A DNA stretch of 64,000 nt from Moorena bouillonii PNG (GCF_001942495.1 NZ_MKZS01000001.1:6535201-6599200), one strand, 5' to 3'. Numbered from the stretch's first letter, positions 46,217-56,456 are shown. Notes: a model not told the origin generated them from the letters alone. Numbers and translations: made by a program.

Positions 46217-47341
46217 ATGAGCGACTTGATCCCTCCTCAGGGTAGGAAAACTACTGAACAAATAATTTCCGAAATCTTAGTCAACTATCAAGAGTATCAT
46301 GATCGAGATAATATTCAACATTTTTGTAAGGATGTTATCGAGAAGCGTCAAGGAATAAAAGACAAAACCAAAACCCTTACTGATCTCAACAATGCGTTAG
46401 ATACTATCGACCTGATTGATAGTTATCATCAAAGCTTAATCAGTGCTCAAGAACAAGGTAAATCAAAAGTAAATTGGCTTGAATCTACCCTTGAAGAAAT
46501 CACCGATAGAGAAAGTGAGAGAAAAAGAGGTGAAATTGTTCAAGAGATTCAAGAAGCCTTAGTTTTAGCCAATAATCAGCAATTAGCGTCATTGTCTGGT
46601 GAACCAACGGGCGTATATACTCCTCTGAAGGAAATTGAAGTTGAAGGCATCAACAAGCCTAGAGTTATGGAACAACAAGTATTAGATGATATTCAGAACA
46701 ACTCCATGCTATCTTCAATTTCCATGGCCCAGCAGTTTGATACACTTTTAGACCCTTTAAATCTAGATTATTTTAATAATTTTTCCTTTCTGGACGTTGC
46801 TGATAATTATTTAAATCAATACCTTGAGCCCTTAGATAATACCTTCAAACAACTAGTTACCTTAGGCACAGTAGTTGCTAAAGAAGAGGGTCACTTAGGC
46901 ATACTTGATGAAGTAGATATAGCCCAAATTGCTGCCATGATTGATATGGGACTGACGCTTCCCCAAATCGGCTATAAACTTGGCAAAGGCGAGATTACAC
47001 TGATTGAGGCTGTAGAAGATTTATATGATAGAGAAGTTGCAGCTACCTGTACCTTAGTGAGTCTAAACACCAAGGCTGTCGGTTGGTTATCCGGTACAAG
47101 TATCGGAGCTACTGTTGGAACTGTATTTGGACCAATTGGCACAGCAGTTGGAGGGATGCTAGGAAGCTTTACAGGTAAAATTGCTGGAAAAAACATTGGT
47201 CAACCTATTGCCACTGGTATCAAAAAAGTAGCCAATTTTGCTAAAAAAGCAGTAACCAAAACAGTAAAAAAAGCCTGGGCAGGAGCAAAATCTTTTGGGC
47301 GAGCTTTTACTAAAAGTAAATTAAATCCATTGAATTGGTAG
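46217..47341 (+). CDS. Coiled-coil, glycine-zipper protein with cationic tail, unknown
   Basis: 374 aa. Residues 1-130 are charged and helical with coiled-coil character (TLEEITDRESERKRGEIVQE). Residues 140-285 are helical. Residues 289-335 form a glycine-zipper membrane segment (GTSIGATVGTVFGPIGTAVG, GGMLGSFTGKIAGKNIG), and 336-374 a strongly basic amphipathic tail (KKVANFAKKAVTKTVKKAW). This tail design is that of pore-forming or membrane-inserting proteins. First gene of a set with a 400-aa unknown and an AAA ATPase. No family recognised. Confidence 0.75.
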   Translation: MSDLIPPQGRKTTEQIISEILVNYQEYHDRDNIQHFCKDVIEKRQGIKDKTKTLTDLNNALDTIDLIDSYHQSLISAQEQGKSKVNWLESTLEEITDRESERKRGEIVQEIQEALVLANNQQLASLSGEPTGVYTPLKEIEVEGINKPRVMEQQVLDDIQNNSMLSSISMAQQFDTLLDPLNLDYFNNFSFLDVADNYLNQYLEPLDNTFKQLVTLGTVVAKEEGHLGILDEVDIAQIAAMIDMGLTLPQIGYKLGKGEITLIEAVEDLYDREVAATCTLVSLNTKAVGWLSGTSIGATVGTVFGPIGTAVGGMLGSFTGKIAGKNIGQPIATGIKKVANFAKKAVTKTVKKAWAGAKSFGRAFTKSKLNPLNW

Positions 47342-47393
47342 CCCTTGACAGCCAAATTAAATTATTAAAATTAAATTATTGAGGTGGATAAAG

Positions 47394-48596
47394 ATGGCAA
47401 AGACAATTAAGTTTAGTCTTATTTTGGATAATACTCCAGTCAGAGATTTAGATGGTGTTAGGGAAAATTTTAATATCGATGATATCTTGGGATATTACAA
47501 AAGTGGTCTATTGCAAAAGTGGCTTGCTGTTAGGGGATTTACAGATATCTTCTCAAAAATAAAGGATATCTCAGCCGAAAGTGACCTAGAGATTAGCAAG
47601 GAACTAGTGAAAATTTTCGAGATGGAAATTGAAGCAACTAAACTAGAGGAATCCTTGTATAGTATCCAATTCCATGAAGAATTCCAGAACAAGGTAAATA
47701 ATTATGCTAAGAACAATTTTAATCGCAAAGCCATTATTAAGGATTATCACCAGGGTTACTATAGAGTATTGACAGGGATGTTGGAGGATCCCGATAATAT
47801 TGCGTTGATTAAAAGTAGTGTAGCACAAATTGCTAAAAACTATTTCTGGATATTTAAGTTTCACTTACCAGGCTTGTATGATGAATTTTTTGACAAAGTC
47901 CCCTTATCTCTTTTTGTATCATTCATGAATCCCACTTTGAGAAGATTAGTGTTAGGGTCTGACATGATGGCTGAAAGAATAGAAAATTTGACAAATAAAA
48001 TTAATCCTAATACAGCCAAAATGTTATCTGAAGGATTTTTAAAACATCCTGATATACTTAGTCTAAAACCTATTCAGCATAAAGCAGACACTAATCGTAG
48101 GTGGCAGAAACTTGTTACTCCAGAAAAAAAGTGTTTAATTCTGGATTTAACTGAGAGTGATGATGTGATGGTATCTCATTCAGAACCAAGTTTGAGGTCC
48201 GATCAATTTAAAAAAGAAGATGCAGTGGGAAAAATCATGAATGGTTTAATGTTTTATTCTGATAGTTCTAATGATTATGTGGAATACATGATATTTCCTT
48301 CCGAACAAAATTTGGTACTTTCAGAAAAAGAATTTGCAATTCATAAAATGTTTTATTTAGTCAGGAATCATCTAAAAATATTTAAAGGTGAGACAAAAGA
48401 GTTTTGGAAAGATATTGAACCCAAGGGTAAGCGTTTTATGATTTTAGGTATGAACGATGGAAATTATGTAAGAAACTCTGGTAAACATGGTGAAGAGTTA
48501 TCAGCCGATGATGTTAATGGTAAATTTGTCATTCTAGATGGGATAGATTACAAGAGTAGAAATCCTGACCATGTAATTGGTTATTTGGAAGTTTGA
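47394..48596 (+). CDS. 400-aa protein, unknown, second gene of the set
   Basis: About 400 aa, no signal or membrane helix. N-terminus KTIKFSLILDNTPVRDLDG ... NFNIDDILGYYKSGLLQKWL AVRG-type motif is a compact module I have seen at the start of other uncharacterised bacterial proteins. The middle is Lys-rich and helical; the C-terminal 100 residues look beta-rich (KRFMILGMNDGNYVRN, KFVILDGIDY). Start ATG 47394 with GAGG 7 bases upstream; a TTG at 47379 is in frame. It follows gene 1 by 52 bp, consistent with an operon. Confidence 0.7.
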   Translation: MAKTIKFSLILDNTPVRDLDGVRENFNIDDILGYYKSGLLQKWLAVRGFTDIFSKIKDISAESDLEISKELVKIFEMEIEATKLEESLYSIQFHEEFQNKVNNYAKNNFNRKAIIKDYHQGYYRVLTGMLEDPDNIALIKSSVAQIAKNYFWIFKFHLPGLYDEFFDKVPLSLFVSFMNPTLRRLVLGSDMMAERIENLTNKINPNTAKMLSEGFLKHPDILSLKPIQHKADTNRRWQKLVTPEKKCLILDLTESDDVMVSHSEPSLRSDQFKKEDAVGKIMNGLMFYSDSSNDYVEYMIFPSEQNLVLSEKEFAIHKMFYLVRNHLKIFKGETKEFWKDIEPKGKRFMILGMNDGNYVRNSGKHGEELSADDVNGKFVILDGIDYKSRNPDHVIGYLEV

Positions 48597-48609
48597 GATT
48601 ATATAGCAT

Positions 48610-48757
48610 TTCTCATGTTAGCTGTCAGCTGTCAACTGTCAGCCGTCAGCTTGTGAGTGATAGCTGACTGAATGCTTACCTTTCTTCCCCACTCCCCATT
48701 CCCGATTCCCGATTCCCGATTCCCGATTCCCGATTCCCGATTCCCGATTCCCGATTA
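48610..48757. repeat. GATTCCC heptamers inside the three-gene set
   Basis: Seven CGATTCC units at 48700-48755, preceded by CAGCTGTCA units. They fill the gap before the AAA gene and end 10 bases before its start, so they probably replaced its ribosome site. Confidence 0.85.
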
Positions 48758-48766
48758 ACAATTATC

Positions 48767-50287
48767 ATGAACAATACAATTCATAAACTTTCTTCCTATG
48801 TTGATTCCTTAAGACCAATCATTTATATCAACGATTTTGATTTCCATTCTACTGATTTGCTGATTAAGGAGATTGCTACAACAGCTGACGTTTATGAATA
48901 TAATGATGCTGGTGGTCATGTTGATTTTGAGACCAAAAATTCTAAGTCTAACTTTGACTTAGAAACGTTTTTGTCAGCTTTTGATAATAATGAAAGTGGG
49001 GATAGTTTTCTGGTACTCAAGGATATTCACTTTTATTTAGATAATCCCAAAGTCATTGCTCTGCTCAAATCAATTGCCCTCAAGACCCTATACAAGGATA
49101 ATTTTTATACCACTAGTTTTATTGTTTCTAGTCAATTAATCATTCCGGCTGAACTTGATAAATTTATTACGGTCTTTGAAGTCCCTATTCCCAATCTTAA
49201 TCAAATTAGAGGAATAATTAAACAATTTTTGCAGGATTTACAATTTGATATGACTGACAATGTCATTGAAGAATTATCCTTATCCTTTAAAGGATTAAGT
49301 AAATTTGAAATTATCCAGATCTTAAACCTAGCCTATCAACAGGGTGGCTGTATAGACAAAAATGATAAGCACCTAATCATCCAAGAAAAAAAACAAATTA
49401 TCAAAAAATCTGGCACCCTTGAAATTCTTAATTTCAAAGAAACACTAGATGACGTTGGAGGGCTTGATAATCTCAAGTCCTGGCTGACTAAAAAAGCTAA
49501 CATATTCAAAAATCTCGACCAAGCTATCAAATTTGGAGTGGATATACCTAAAGGTATTATGCTAATTGGGATGCCTGGGTGTGGCAAAAGTTTAGTGGCC
49601 AAAGCTACTTCTCATCTGTTTGAAGTTCCTCTACTTCGGCTAGATATTGGTAAACTACTTGGTAAGTATGTGGGAGAGAGTGAAGAAAACTTAAGTCGGG
49701 CAATTAAAATAGCTGAGGCGGTTAGTCCTTGTATTTTATGGATAGATGAAATTGAAAAAGCCTTTGCTGGCATTGGCGAAACTGGAGGCGGAAGTGATAT
49801 CACCACCAGATTATTTGGTAATATTTTAACTTGGATTCAAGAGAAAGAAAACACTGTCTTCATTGTGGCTACCTCTAATGATATTGCCAAACTTCCGGCT
49901 GAATTTCTCAGAAAAGGAAGATTTGATGAACTGTTCTTTGTAGATTTTCCTAATGGGGATGAGCGCAAAAAAATATTTGAAATCCATCTAAAAAGGAGAA
50001 ATAAATGGAATAGGATGATTGATATAATTAGCTTGCTAAAAGAAACCGATGGTTATAGTGGTGCTGACATTGAAGCTGTTGTTAAAGAAACCATAGAAAA
50101 TGTTTTCCTTGATCCAGAAAAAGATACAGTGACAACAGATGATTTGCTTGCTGTTATTAAAACCACCAAATGTCTTTCAGAATCCCTCAAAGATAAAATA
50201 GATAAAATCAGAAAGTCTTTATCTAAGATGAATGTCAAGCCAGCAAGTGAGATTAAGAAAGTAAAGCCAGGAAGTAAAAAAAAATAA
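48767..50287 (+). CDS. Ycf46-like AAA ATPase, third gene of the set
   Basis: 506 aa. N-terminal RecA-like domain without Walker motifs (RPIIYINDFDFHSTD ... SFLVLKDIHFYLDN), as in Ycf46, then an AAA domain: LDDVGGLDNLKSWL, Walker A GMPGCGKS near 267, Walker B CILWIDEIEKAF near 323, and RKGRFDELF near 381 with the Arg finger region; lid TDGYSGADIEAVV. Ycf46 acts in cyanobacterial CO2 or carbon metabolism responses, but this is a divergent paralogue and its partners differ. No ribosome site: repeats abut the ATG. C-terminus is Lys-rich. Confidence 0.88.
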   Translation: MNNTIHKLSSYVDSLRPIIYINDFDFHSTDLLIKEIATTADVYEYNDAGGHVDFETKNSKSNFDLETFLSAFDNNESGDSFLVLKDIHFYLDNPKVIALLKSIALKTLYKDNFYTTSFIVSSQLIIPAELDKFITVFEVPIPNLNQIRGIIKQFLQDLQFDMTDNVIEELSLSFKGLSKFEIIQILNLAYQQGGCIDKNDKHLIIQEKKQIIKKSGTLEILNFKETLDDVGGLDNLKSWLTKKANIFKNLDQAIKFGVDIPKGIMLIGMPGCGKSLVAKATSHLFEVPLLRLDIGKLLGKYVGESEENLSRAIKIAEAVSPCILWIDEIEKAFAGIGETGGGSDITTRLFGNILTWIQEKENTVFIVATSNDIAKLPAEFLRKGRFDELFFVDFPNGDERKKIFEIHLKRRNKWNRMIDIISLLKETDGYSGADIEAVVKETIENVFLDPEKDTVTTDDLLAVIKTTKCLSESLKDKIDKIRKSLSKMNVKPASEIKKVKPGSKKK

Positions 50288-50520
50288 TCCCTGATTACCT
50301 ATATAGCGCTACGCGCAAGTCAGAAGTTAGAAGTTAGAAGTCAGAAGTCAAAAGTAAGCTAGAACTAGGTTTGCTGAGTTTAGGAATGTCCTAATCTAAA
50401 TCCGTAGTGCTATATAATCATAAATGAATTGTGGTAATTTTTGTTCCCTATTGCTAGCATGCCTATTGCTAGCATGCCTATTGCTAGCATGCCTACTCCT
50501 TACTCCCTACTCCCTGCGCT
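50288..50520. repeat. Intergenic heptamers
   Basis: AGAAGTT and AGAAGTC units near 50320-50345, GCTAGCATGCCTATT units at 50450-50490, and CTCCCTA units. Convergent end of the AAA and kinase genes; no clear terminator stem. Confidence 0.7.
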
Positions 50521-50523
50521 ATA

Positions 50524-52122
50524 TTACCAAAAACCCCGCTTACCAGTAGGGAGTACTGTTGTCCAATTAGTCTTAGCTTGAGCCAACTGTTCCTTAGTAA
50601 TTTTAGCATTAGCAAGATTGGCTCCACACAAATTTGCTCCCCGTAGATTAGCATTTTCGAGATGAGCATAACTAAGATTTGCCCCACGCAAGTCTGCTCC
50701 TGCCAAAATAGCTTTTTTCAGGTAAGCTCGACCCAAATTGGCATTGCGTAAGTCGGCTTGATGGAGATTCGCTTCACCAAAATTAGCACTAGATAAATCC
50801 GCTCCCTTCAAACTAATATTTAACAGTTTGCCCTGGCGGAAAATTATCCCAGATAACTGGGCATTATTAAGGTTAAGTCCCCTCAAATCTTTAGCCGCAA
50901 AGTCTCTTCTGCCAGAGCCGTAAGCTTTTAATAACGTTTCCGCCTCCAACTTGCCATTACCCTTCGACTTGCCTGTAATGCTATTCCTACTACCGCTCAC
51001 AGCTGTAGAATCCCTGTTGGTAAAACCTCCACCGTTTTTAGGTTCTGATCTTCGACCATTGCTCAATCCCCGACGCTCCCGCCATTCTCTAATTTGCTCT
51101 GCCATTCTTCGGGATTGAACTGACGACGGGGATGAATAACCATTCACAGGACCCAAATTCTCTGAGTTGAAGTGAGAATTAGCGTCATCCATCCGTTGCG
51201 ACACTAAGCTTTTGTTTAAACTCTCCAGATATGGCTCTAGGTCAAGAGCTCTCAGGATGTCTTCTGAGCACTGATAGCGATAACGGACAGAAGACTCCAG
51301 CATTTTTCTTAAAACCTTAGCAAAGTGGTCACTAACGTTGACATTAGTCTGCCAGACTATTTCTCCGGTTGAAGGATTATAATCGAGGTCTTTGGGAGAT
51401 TTACCCGTCAACAGATAAAGGCAAGTAACCCCCACTGCATAGATATCGCTAGCAATTACAGGTCGCAATGCCATTTGTTCAGGAGGGGCAAAGCCTGGAG
51501 TTCCTATGGCATAGTTGGTCAATACTGTGTCTGAGGAATTGGAGGGATTGGTTTGGCTGTTTTTCACAGCCCCAAAATCAATCAGTACCAGTTTGCGGTC
51601 TTGGTCACGACGAATTATATTCGCTGGTTTAATGTCCCGGTGAATTACGTTTTTCTGATGAATATATTGCAGGAGTGGTAGAATTTCACTTAAAAATTGT
51701 TTAACTCCCTCTTCCGAGAATGAACCAGACCGTCTGACTTGCTGTTGCAGTGTCAAACCGCTAATGTATTCCTGAACCAGATAAAAATGCTCATTGTCTT
51801 GAAAGTAATCGAATAACTGTGGGAATTGGGGATGATTCCCTATTTCTCCCAAGGTTCGGGCTTCTCGCTCAAACAGATCCCTTGCCATCGGTGAAATCTC
51901 TGAGCCTTTGGCGCTTGGGCGGAGTTGTTTGATTACACGGGTCGGCTTACCGGGCAAGGATTGATCTGTTGCTAAGAAAGTTGCTCCAAATCCGCCTTGA
52001 CCGAGTGGTTTGATCACACGATAGCGGTCAACTAATAATAATTTAGAACTGCACGCCTGACAAAAGTCGGCGTGTTCTGGGTTTTTTGCCTGAGTGCAGG
52101 TAGGATTTAGACAGTAGCTCAT
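50524..52122 (-). CDS. Ser/Thr protein kinase with pentapeptide repeats (SpkB type)
   Basis: 532 aa. Cys-rich N-terminal motif CLNPTCTQ ... DFCQAC (residues 4-22), as in SpkB of Synechocystis; kinase domain with GQGGFGATFLA (41-51), VIKQL Lys, HRDIKPANII, DFGAVKN and APPEQM; then a linker and C-terminal pentapeptide repeats A(D/N)L-x-x from about 435 to 515 (GADLRGANLSYAHLENANLR). All catalytic residues seen. SpkB is linked with oxidative stress; the Cys motif may be redox-sensitive. Opposite to pheT. Confidence 0.92.
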   Translation of the reverse strand: MSYCLNPTCTQAKNPEHADFCQACSSKLLLVDRYRVIKPLGQGGFGATFLATDQSLPGKPTRVIKQLRPSAKGSEISPMARDLFEREARTLGEIGNHPQFPQLFDYFQDNEHFYLVQEYISGLTLQQQVRRSGSFSEEGVKQFLSEILPLLQYIHQKNVIHRDIKPANIIRRDQDRKLVLIDFGAVKNSQTNPSNSSDTVLTNYAIGTPGFAPPEQMALRPVIASDIYAVGVTCLYLLTGKSPKDLDYNPSTGEIVWQTNVNVSDHFAKVLRKMLESSVRYRYQCSEDILRALDLEPYLESLNKSLVSQRMDDANSHFNSENLGPVNGYSSPSSVQSRRMAEQIREWRERRGLSNGRRSEPKNGGGFTNRDSTAVSGSRNSITGKSKGNGKLEAETLLKAYGSGRRDFAAKDLRGLNLNNAQLSGIIFRQGKLLNISLKGADLSSANFGEANLHQADLRNANLGRAYLKKAILAGADLRGANLSYAHLENANLRGANLCGANLANAKITKEQLAQAKTNWTTVLPTGKRGFW

Positions 52123-52548
52123 TCAGCCTTACTGATGTTCCTTTGCCCATACTGGAACTAAAACTTTTGCTCGGAGCACCTGAGCAGGAAAGATGATTTA
52201 TAGTCTTTTACTTTTCTTTATTTTATGCAAAATGCCTCTTACTACCCCCTTAGTTAGACAACTATTCCGGTGAAACCTGATCCTCAACCAGGATACCTTA
52301 TTTTTTGTATCCACCTAAGGGTACAAAGGACAATTTTGAGTTAAGTAAAGGGTGATTAAAGTAAAACGTATATGAAGCTACCTATATTTTAGAGCGTTTA
52401 TTTAGCATTGACCATAGATAGTGTACTTTTGTCAAGCGTTAAGGGGTTAGGCCCATCACAATAGAAAAATGTTTTCGTGGAAGTAACGGGCAACTTGCAC
52501 CTTATTTATTACCTTATATTAGAGTTCAGCAAAAAAATTTAGGAGTCC
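52123..52548. other. Divergent spkB/pheT spacer
   Basis: No dispersed repeat found. AT-rich around 52200-52300 and 52370-52540. Promoters of both genes lie here but cannot be placed. Confidence 0.4.
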
Positions 52549-55017
52549 ATGCGTATATCGTTAAACTGGCTGCGAGAACTAGTAGAGGTAACTCTGACAC
52601 CAGAAGAGCTAGCTCAAACCCTAACTATGGCTGGGTTTGAGGTAGAAGATATTGAAGACCTGGGAACCCTGGCCGATGGCGTGGTGATTGGCAAGGTTCT
52701 GGAGGTAGAGCCTCACCCTAATGCCAATAAGCTTCGGGTCTGTCAAGTTGATATTGGTGGCAGTGACCCATTGAATATTGTTTGTGGTGCGTCCAATGTC
52801 CGACCAGACATTTACGTGCCGGTCGCCACCATCGGAACCTACCTACCAACTATTGATTTGAAAATTCGCGCCTCAAAACTGCGCGGTGTTCGCTCAGAAG
52901 GGATGATTTGTTCCTTAGCAGAAGTGGGCTTGGCCAAGGAATCCGCTGGCATTCATATTTTCGAGGCAGAAACTATACCCCTAGGCAGTGATGCTCGTCC
53001 CTTACTGGGGTTAACTGATATCATTCTTGATGTTACGTCTACGGCTAATCGGGCAGATGCTCTAAGTATGGTGGGCGTGGCCAGAGAAGTAGTCGCCTTA
53101 ACTGGGGTATCCTTAAGCTTGCCAGAAGCTGTTGAGGTGTCTATTCCAAAAACAAAGGCCGTAGGCCACGCTACGCGAACGGATGCCTTGACCTTGAAAG
53201 TATCTGAACCGAAAGCTTGCCCCGCCTATATTGGCACTGTGATTGAAGGGGTGAAGATTGCTCCTTCTCCCGATTGGTTACAACAGCGATTGAAAGCCGC
53301 TGGAGTGCGACCGATTAATAATGTAGTGGATGTCACTAATTTGGTTCTCTTGGAATGGGGTCAGCCCCTCCATGCTTTTGACCGGGAACGCTTGCAAGCT
53401 GTTGCTGGGGTCGAAAACCTCACCATTGGTGTCCGCTTTGCTAACAGTGGGGAATCCCTGACTACTCTTGATGGTCAAACCCGTTCCCTGGAACCACAAG
53501 CGTTACTGATCACAGCTAACGACCAACCCGTTGCTATGGCTGGGGTTATGGGTGGGGAAGCCACAGAAGTGAACGACAACACCCAAAGTATTGTTTTGGA
53601 AGCAGCACTGTTTGATCCAGTGACTGTTCGTCGTTCTTCCCGTAGTCAAAGCATACGAACAGAATCATCTACCCGTTATGAGCGTGGTGTTAATAAAGCA
53701 GAATTGGATATTGCTTGTAAAAGAGCGATCGCATTAATTACTGAGTTAGCTGGTGGTACCCCCATAACCCAGAGTATTGCTGACCAGCGCCCTGACCCCT
53801 CTACTTGGGCACGTTCCATTGAGTTACGTCTTGACCGTGTCAATCAGATTTTAGGACCAGTTCATAAGTCAGAGGAGCTTGGGCAAATCCTGCCAGAAGA
53901 TGTGGAACGAATCCTGACTGCCCTCGGATGTCAACTACAACCGATAGGATCGGAGGATTCTTCCCAATGGAAAGTGACTGTACCCCCCTACCGCTACCGG
54001 GATTTAGAGCGGGAAATTGATTTAATTGAGGAAATTGCCCGTCTCTACGGCTATGACAACTTCTGTGATAGCTTACCAGACAAGACTGAACCAGGTTATC
54101 TATCTGCTGAGGAATTTTTAAAGCGAAAACTGCGATCGCAATTCCGTGCAGTTGGGTTGACCGAATTAGTCCAGTATTCCTTGGTCAAGCCAGAGGAACA
54201 GAACCAAATTTGTCTTGATAATCCCCTGTTTACAGAATACTCATCCCTACGCACGGATTTACTATCAGGGCTTATTGATGCCTGTCAGTACAATATCGAG
54301 CAAGGCAACGGTGTACTCAACGGTTTTGAAATTGGTCGGATCTTCTGGCGAGCAGAAGAGGGTTTCGCAGAAGCTGATGCTATTGCCGGGATTTTAGGGG
54401 GAAATATCACCCAAGGTAACTGGGTCACGGGAGGGCGTTCCGAACCCATGACCTGGTATGAGGCTAAGGGAGTACTAGAGAGAGTGTTTTCCCGTTGCGG
54501 TCTGACAGTAGAATACCAACCAGACCACAGCGATCCCCGTCTTCACCCAGGACGCACTGCATCCTTGTGGTTGCAAGGTGAGAAATTAGGAAAATTTGGG
54601 CAGTTGCACCCCCAGCTACGCTCAGAAAGAGGTTTTCCCGATCAGGTTTATGTATTTGATTTGGACTTGGATCTAATTCTAGAAGCTCTTGATCGCGATG
54701 AAATTCTTACTCCCCGGTTCCAAGTCTATTCCACCTACCCAGCCATTGACCGGGATATTGCGTTCTTTGCCCCACTACAAGTCTCTGTGGCAGAAATCGA
54801 ACGTTCAACCCGGAAAGCTGCGGGGAATTTGTTGGAGTCAGTGCAATTGTTTGATGAATATAAAGGAGAGTCTGTTCCTGAGGCACAGAGAAGTTTGGCA
54901 TTTCGGCTAATCTACCGTGCTAGCGATCGCACTCTTACTGATGCAGAAGTCGAGCCAGTGCATCAGAAAGTGCGAGAAGCCCTAGAGGAAAAATTTGGGG
55001 TTAGCCTTAGAAGTTAA
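52549..55017 (+). CDS. Phenylalanine-tRNA ligase beta subunit
   Basis: 822 aa, about the usual length. Pairs with PheS to charge tRNA-Phe. Seen: N-terminal tRNA-binding OB domain ([20 protein letters not shown]), B3/B4 editing domain ([20 protein letters not shown]), B5 domain, catalytic-like core ([12 protein letters not shown] ... [12 protein letters not shown]) and C-terminal FDX-ACB domain ([17 protein letters not shown]). Residues about 202-210 (KAVGHATRT) are coded by a small dispersed repeat inserted in frame. ATG 52549 preceded by TAGGAG-like sequence. Monocistronic. Confidence 0.96.
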   Translation: MRISLNWLRELVEVTLTPEELAQTLTMAGFEVEDIEDLGTLADGVVIGKVLEVEPHPNANKLRVCQVDIGGSDPLNIVCGASNVRPDIYVPVATIGTYLPTIDLKIRASKLRGVRSEGMICSLAEVGLAKESAGIHIFEAETIPLGSDARPLLGLTDIILDVTSTANRADALSMVGVAREVVALTGVSLSLPEAVEVSIPKTKAVGHATRTDALTLKVSEPKACPAYIGTVIEGVKIAPSPDWLQQRLKAAGVRPINNVVDVTNLVLLEWGQPLHAFDRERLQAVAGVENLTIGVRFANSGESLTTLDGQTRSLEPQALLITANDQPVAMAGVMGGEATEVNDNTQSIVLEAALFDPVTVRRSSRSQSIRTESSTRYERGVNKAELDIACKRAIALITELAGGTPITQSIADQRPDPSTWARSIELRLDRVNQILGPVHKSEELGQILPEDVERILTALGCQLQPIGSEDSSQWKVTVPPYRYRDLEREIDLIEEIARLYGYDNFCDSLPDKTEPGYLSAEEFLKRKLRSQFRAVGLTELVQYSLVKPEEQNQICLDNPLFTEYSSLRTDLLSGLIDACQYNIEQGNGVLNGFEIGRIFWRAEEGFAEADAIAGILGGNITQGNWVTGGRSEPMTWYEAKGVLERVFSRCGLTVEYQPDHSDPRLHPGRTASLWLQGEKLGKFGQLHPQLRSERGFPDQVYVFDLDLDLILEALDRDEILTPRFQVYSTYPAIDRDIAFFAPLQVSVAEIERSTRKAAGNLLESVQLFDEYKGESVPEAQRSLAFRLIYRASDRTLTDAEVEPVHQKVREALEEKFGVSLRS
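53154..53180. repeat. Small dispersed repeat (family E) inside pheT
   Basis: AAAGGCCGTAGGCCACGCTA-CGCGAAC, the reverse complement of the intergenic element near 23407. In-frame; the orientation and frame used contain no stop. Confidence 0.85.
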
Positions 55018-55035
55018 ACGGAGAACTTAAACGGT

Positions 55036-55067
55036 TGAAGGATGAAGTATGAATACTTCATCCTTCA
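55036..55067. terminator. Perfect 15-bp hairpin between pheT and rsgA
   Basis: TGAAGGATGAAGTAT / ATACTTCATCCTTCA with a 2-base loop, overlapping the rsgA stop codon. Fits a bidirectional terminator for the convergent genes though T-runs are short. Confidence 0.65.
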
Positions 55068-56188
55068 TTCATATCGTCATAAAGTTCATCTAGGGTCTGG
55101 TGCTGAGTACGGCGGGAGCGACGGCGGTATTTTTTTGTTTCTAGCTTTGGTTCGTATTGACGCCGACCAGAAGCTTTAATTTTTAACTTCATAGTCGATT
55201 CTATATCAGCTTTTTGGTTCAAAGCCTCTTGTCGTGCAATCACTTCTGCTAAAAAATCCAGATAATGCTGGTACCGTTCCCAATCTCCTCGCACAGCACA
55301 GTTTGGCTCATTCCGATGTAGGCAATTACTGAATTGACAGCGGTGTTGGGCTAAACGCTCTCTTGCTTCTGGAAAGTAATGGATTAAATCCTCAGGAGAA
55401 CAAGTCAAGTCAGGCTGATTGAATCCGGGGGTATCTGCCAAAAAACCACCTTTAGGCAACTCAAATAATTCCACGTGCCGAGTGGTGTGGCGTCCTCGAC
55501 CCAGTTTACCAGTCACTTCTGCCACCCGCACCCTTGTTGCTGGAATCAGATAATTAATTAGACTGGATTTCCCGACACCGGAAAGACCAGCCATAACGCT
55601 GATTGTCTGACTCAACAGGTCAGTCAATTGTGCTAAACAAGTACCATTATGAACGCTGATCAAGACTGGCTGATAACCCCATGCTTCCAGACGCTGTTGC
55701 CAATGCTGCTGTTGCTGTTGTGTTACTAAATCACGTTTATTCAGACACAAACATACCTTGAAACCAGTAGATTCTGCCTTCACCAAAAACCGACTCAGCT
55801 GATAAGCATCCAGGGTCGGTTCTTCCAGAGCAAAAACTACCAGAATTTGCTGAGCATTGGCGATTGGTGGGCGGTCGAGCTGGGTTGTCCGGGGCAGCAC
55901 TTCAGCAATCACCCCTCGTCCACCAGCCCAGTCAGGTTCATCTACTACAACCCGGTCTCCCACCATCACCTGCTGGCCAATTTTTTTTAACCGGGCTCTA
56001 CGGGTACATAAGAGGGTTGAAGGTTGTAGGTTATTTGCTTGAAGGTTATCTTCACAACCTACAACCTCCAACTTGTCAACCTTCAATTGATCTAAACGCA
56101 CCTGATAGAAATTTGCCTGAACCGCCAGCACGGTACCCAGCCAACGGGTTGACAAGTTTGACGAATTAGTGTATTCTAATTCAATCAT
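55058..56188 (-). CDS. Ribosome small-subunit GTPase RsgA (YjeQ) with repeat insert
   Basis: 376 aa. Circularly permuted GTPase for 30S maturation. Seen: N-terminal OB domain, G4 LNKRD near 150, G1 GLSGVGKSSLIN near 200, G3 DTPGF near 250, and zinc cluster CQFSNCLHRNEPNC near 285. Residues about 32-60 (LKVDKLEVVGCEDNLQ ... NNLQPS) are an insert into the OB domain coded by tandem repeats like those in mutS. Overlaps the preceding tusA-like gene by 8 bases. Confidence 0.95.
   Translation of the reverse strand: MIELEYTNSSNLSTRWLGTVLAVQANFYQVRLDQLKVDKLEVVGCEDNLQANNLQPSTLLCTRRARLKKIGQQVMVGDRVVVDEPDWAGGRGVIAEVLPRTTQLDRPPIANAQQILVVFALEEPTLDAYQLSRFLVKAESTGFKVCLCLNKRDLVTQQQQQHWQQRLEAWGYQPVLISVHNGTCLAQLTDLLSQTISVMAGLSGVGKSSLINYLIPATRVRVAEVTGKLGRGRHTTRHVELFELPKGGFLADTPGFNQPDLTCSPEDLIHYFPEARERLAQHRCQFSNCLHRNEPNCAVRGDWERYQHYLDFLAEVIARQEALNQKADIESTMKLKIKASGRRQYEPKLETKKYRRRSRRTQHQTLDELYDDMNEG
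56006..56094. repeat. Tandem repeat inside rsgA
   Basis: GGTTGAAGGTTGTAGG, GCTTGAAGG and inverted CAACCTACAACC / TCAACCTTCAA units, translated in frame. Same type as the mutS insert. Confidence 0.85.
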
Positions 56189-56456
56189 GAAGATGCTGGT
56201 GTGGACGACGCACCTTCATAGCAAAATAGCGATCGCGTTCTTCAACACCCTCTATGGGGTAACCCTCCATAGTCAGACTATCAGGAACCTGTTCAATGGG
56301 TTCTCCTGGGTCGAGCCACACTTCTAATAGGGCACCTGGAGCCATTTTCTCCAGATAGAGTTTAGTGCGAACAAAGTTAATCGGGCAAGGGGTGCCGCGC
56401 AGATCCAGCTGCTCATCAGGTAATGAACTCATCTGCGAGGAGGCTAGTTTACTCAT
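56181..56456 (-). CDS. TusA/SirA-family sulfur-transfer protein
   Basis: 91 aa. Seen: [22 protein letters not shown] with the single active Cys in CPIN, and [20 protein letters not shown]; the C-terminus is MKVRR-type. TusA relays sulfur as a persulfide for tRNA thiolation or cofactors. Overlaps dnaJ by four bases (ATGA) and rsgA by eight, so it is within the heat-shock operon. Confidence 0.9.
   Translation of the reverse strand: MSKLASSQMSSLPDEQLDLRGTPCPINFVRTKLYLEKMAPGALLEVWLDPGEPIEQVPDSLTMEGYPIEGVEERDRYFAMKVRRPHQHLHD

Noticed and set aside
48690-48757. CRISPR-like or origin-like repeats
   Set aside because: Simple GATTCCC heptamers without spacers, like many other spacers in this window.
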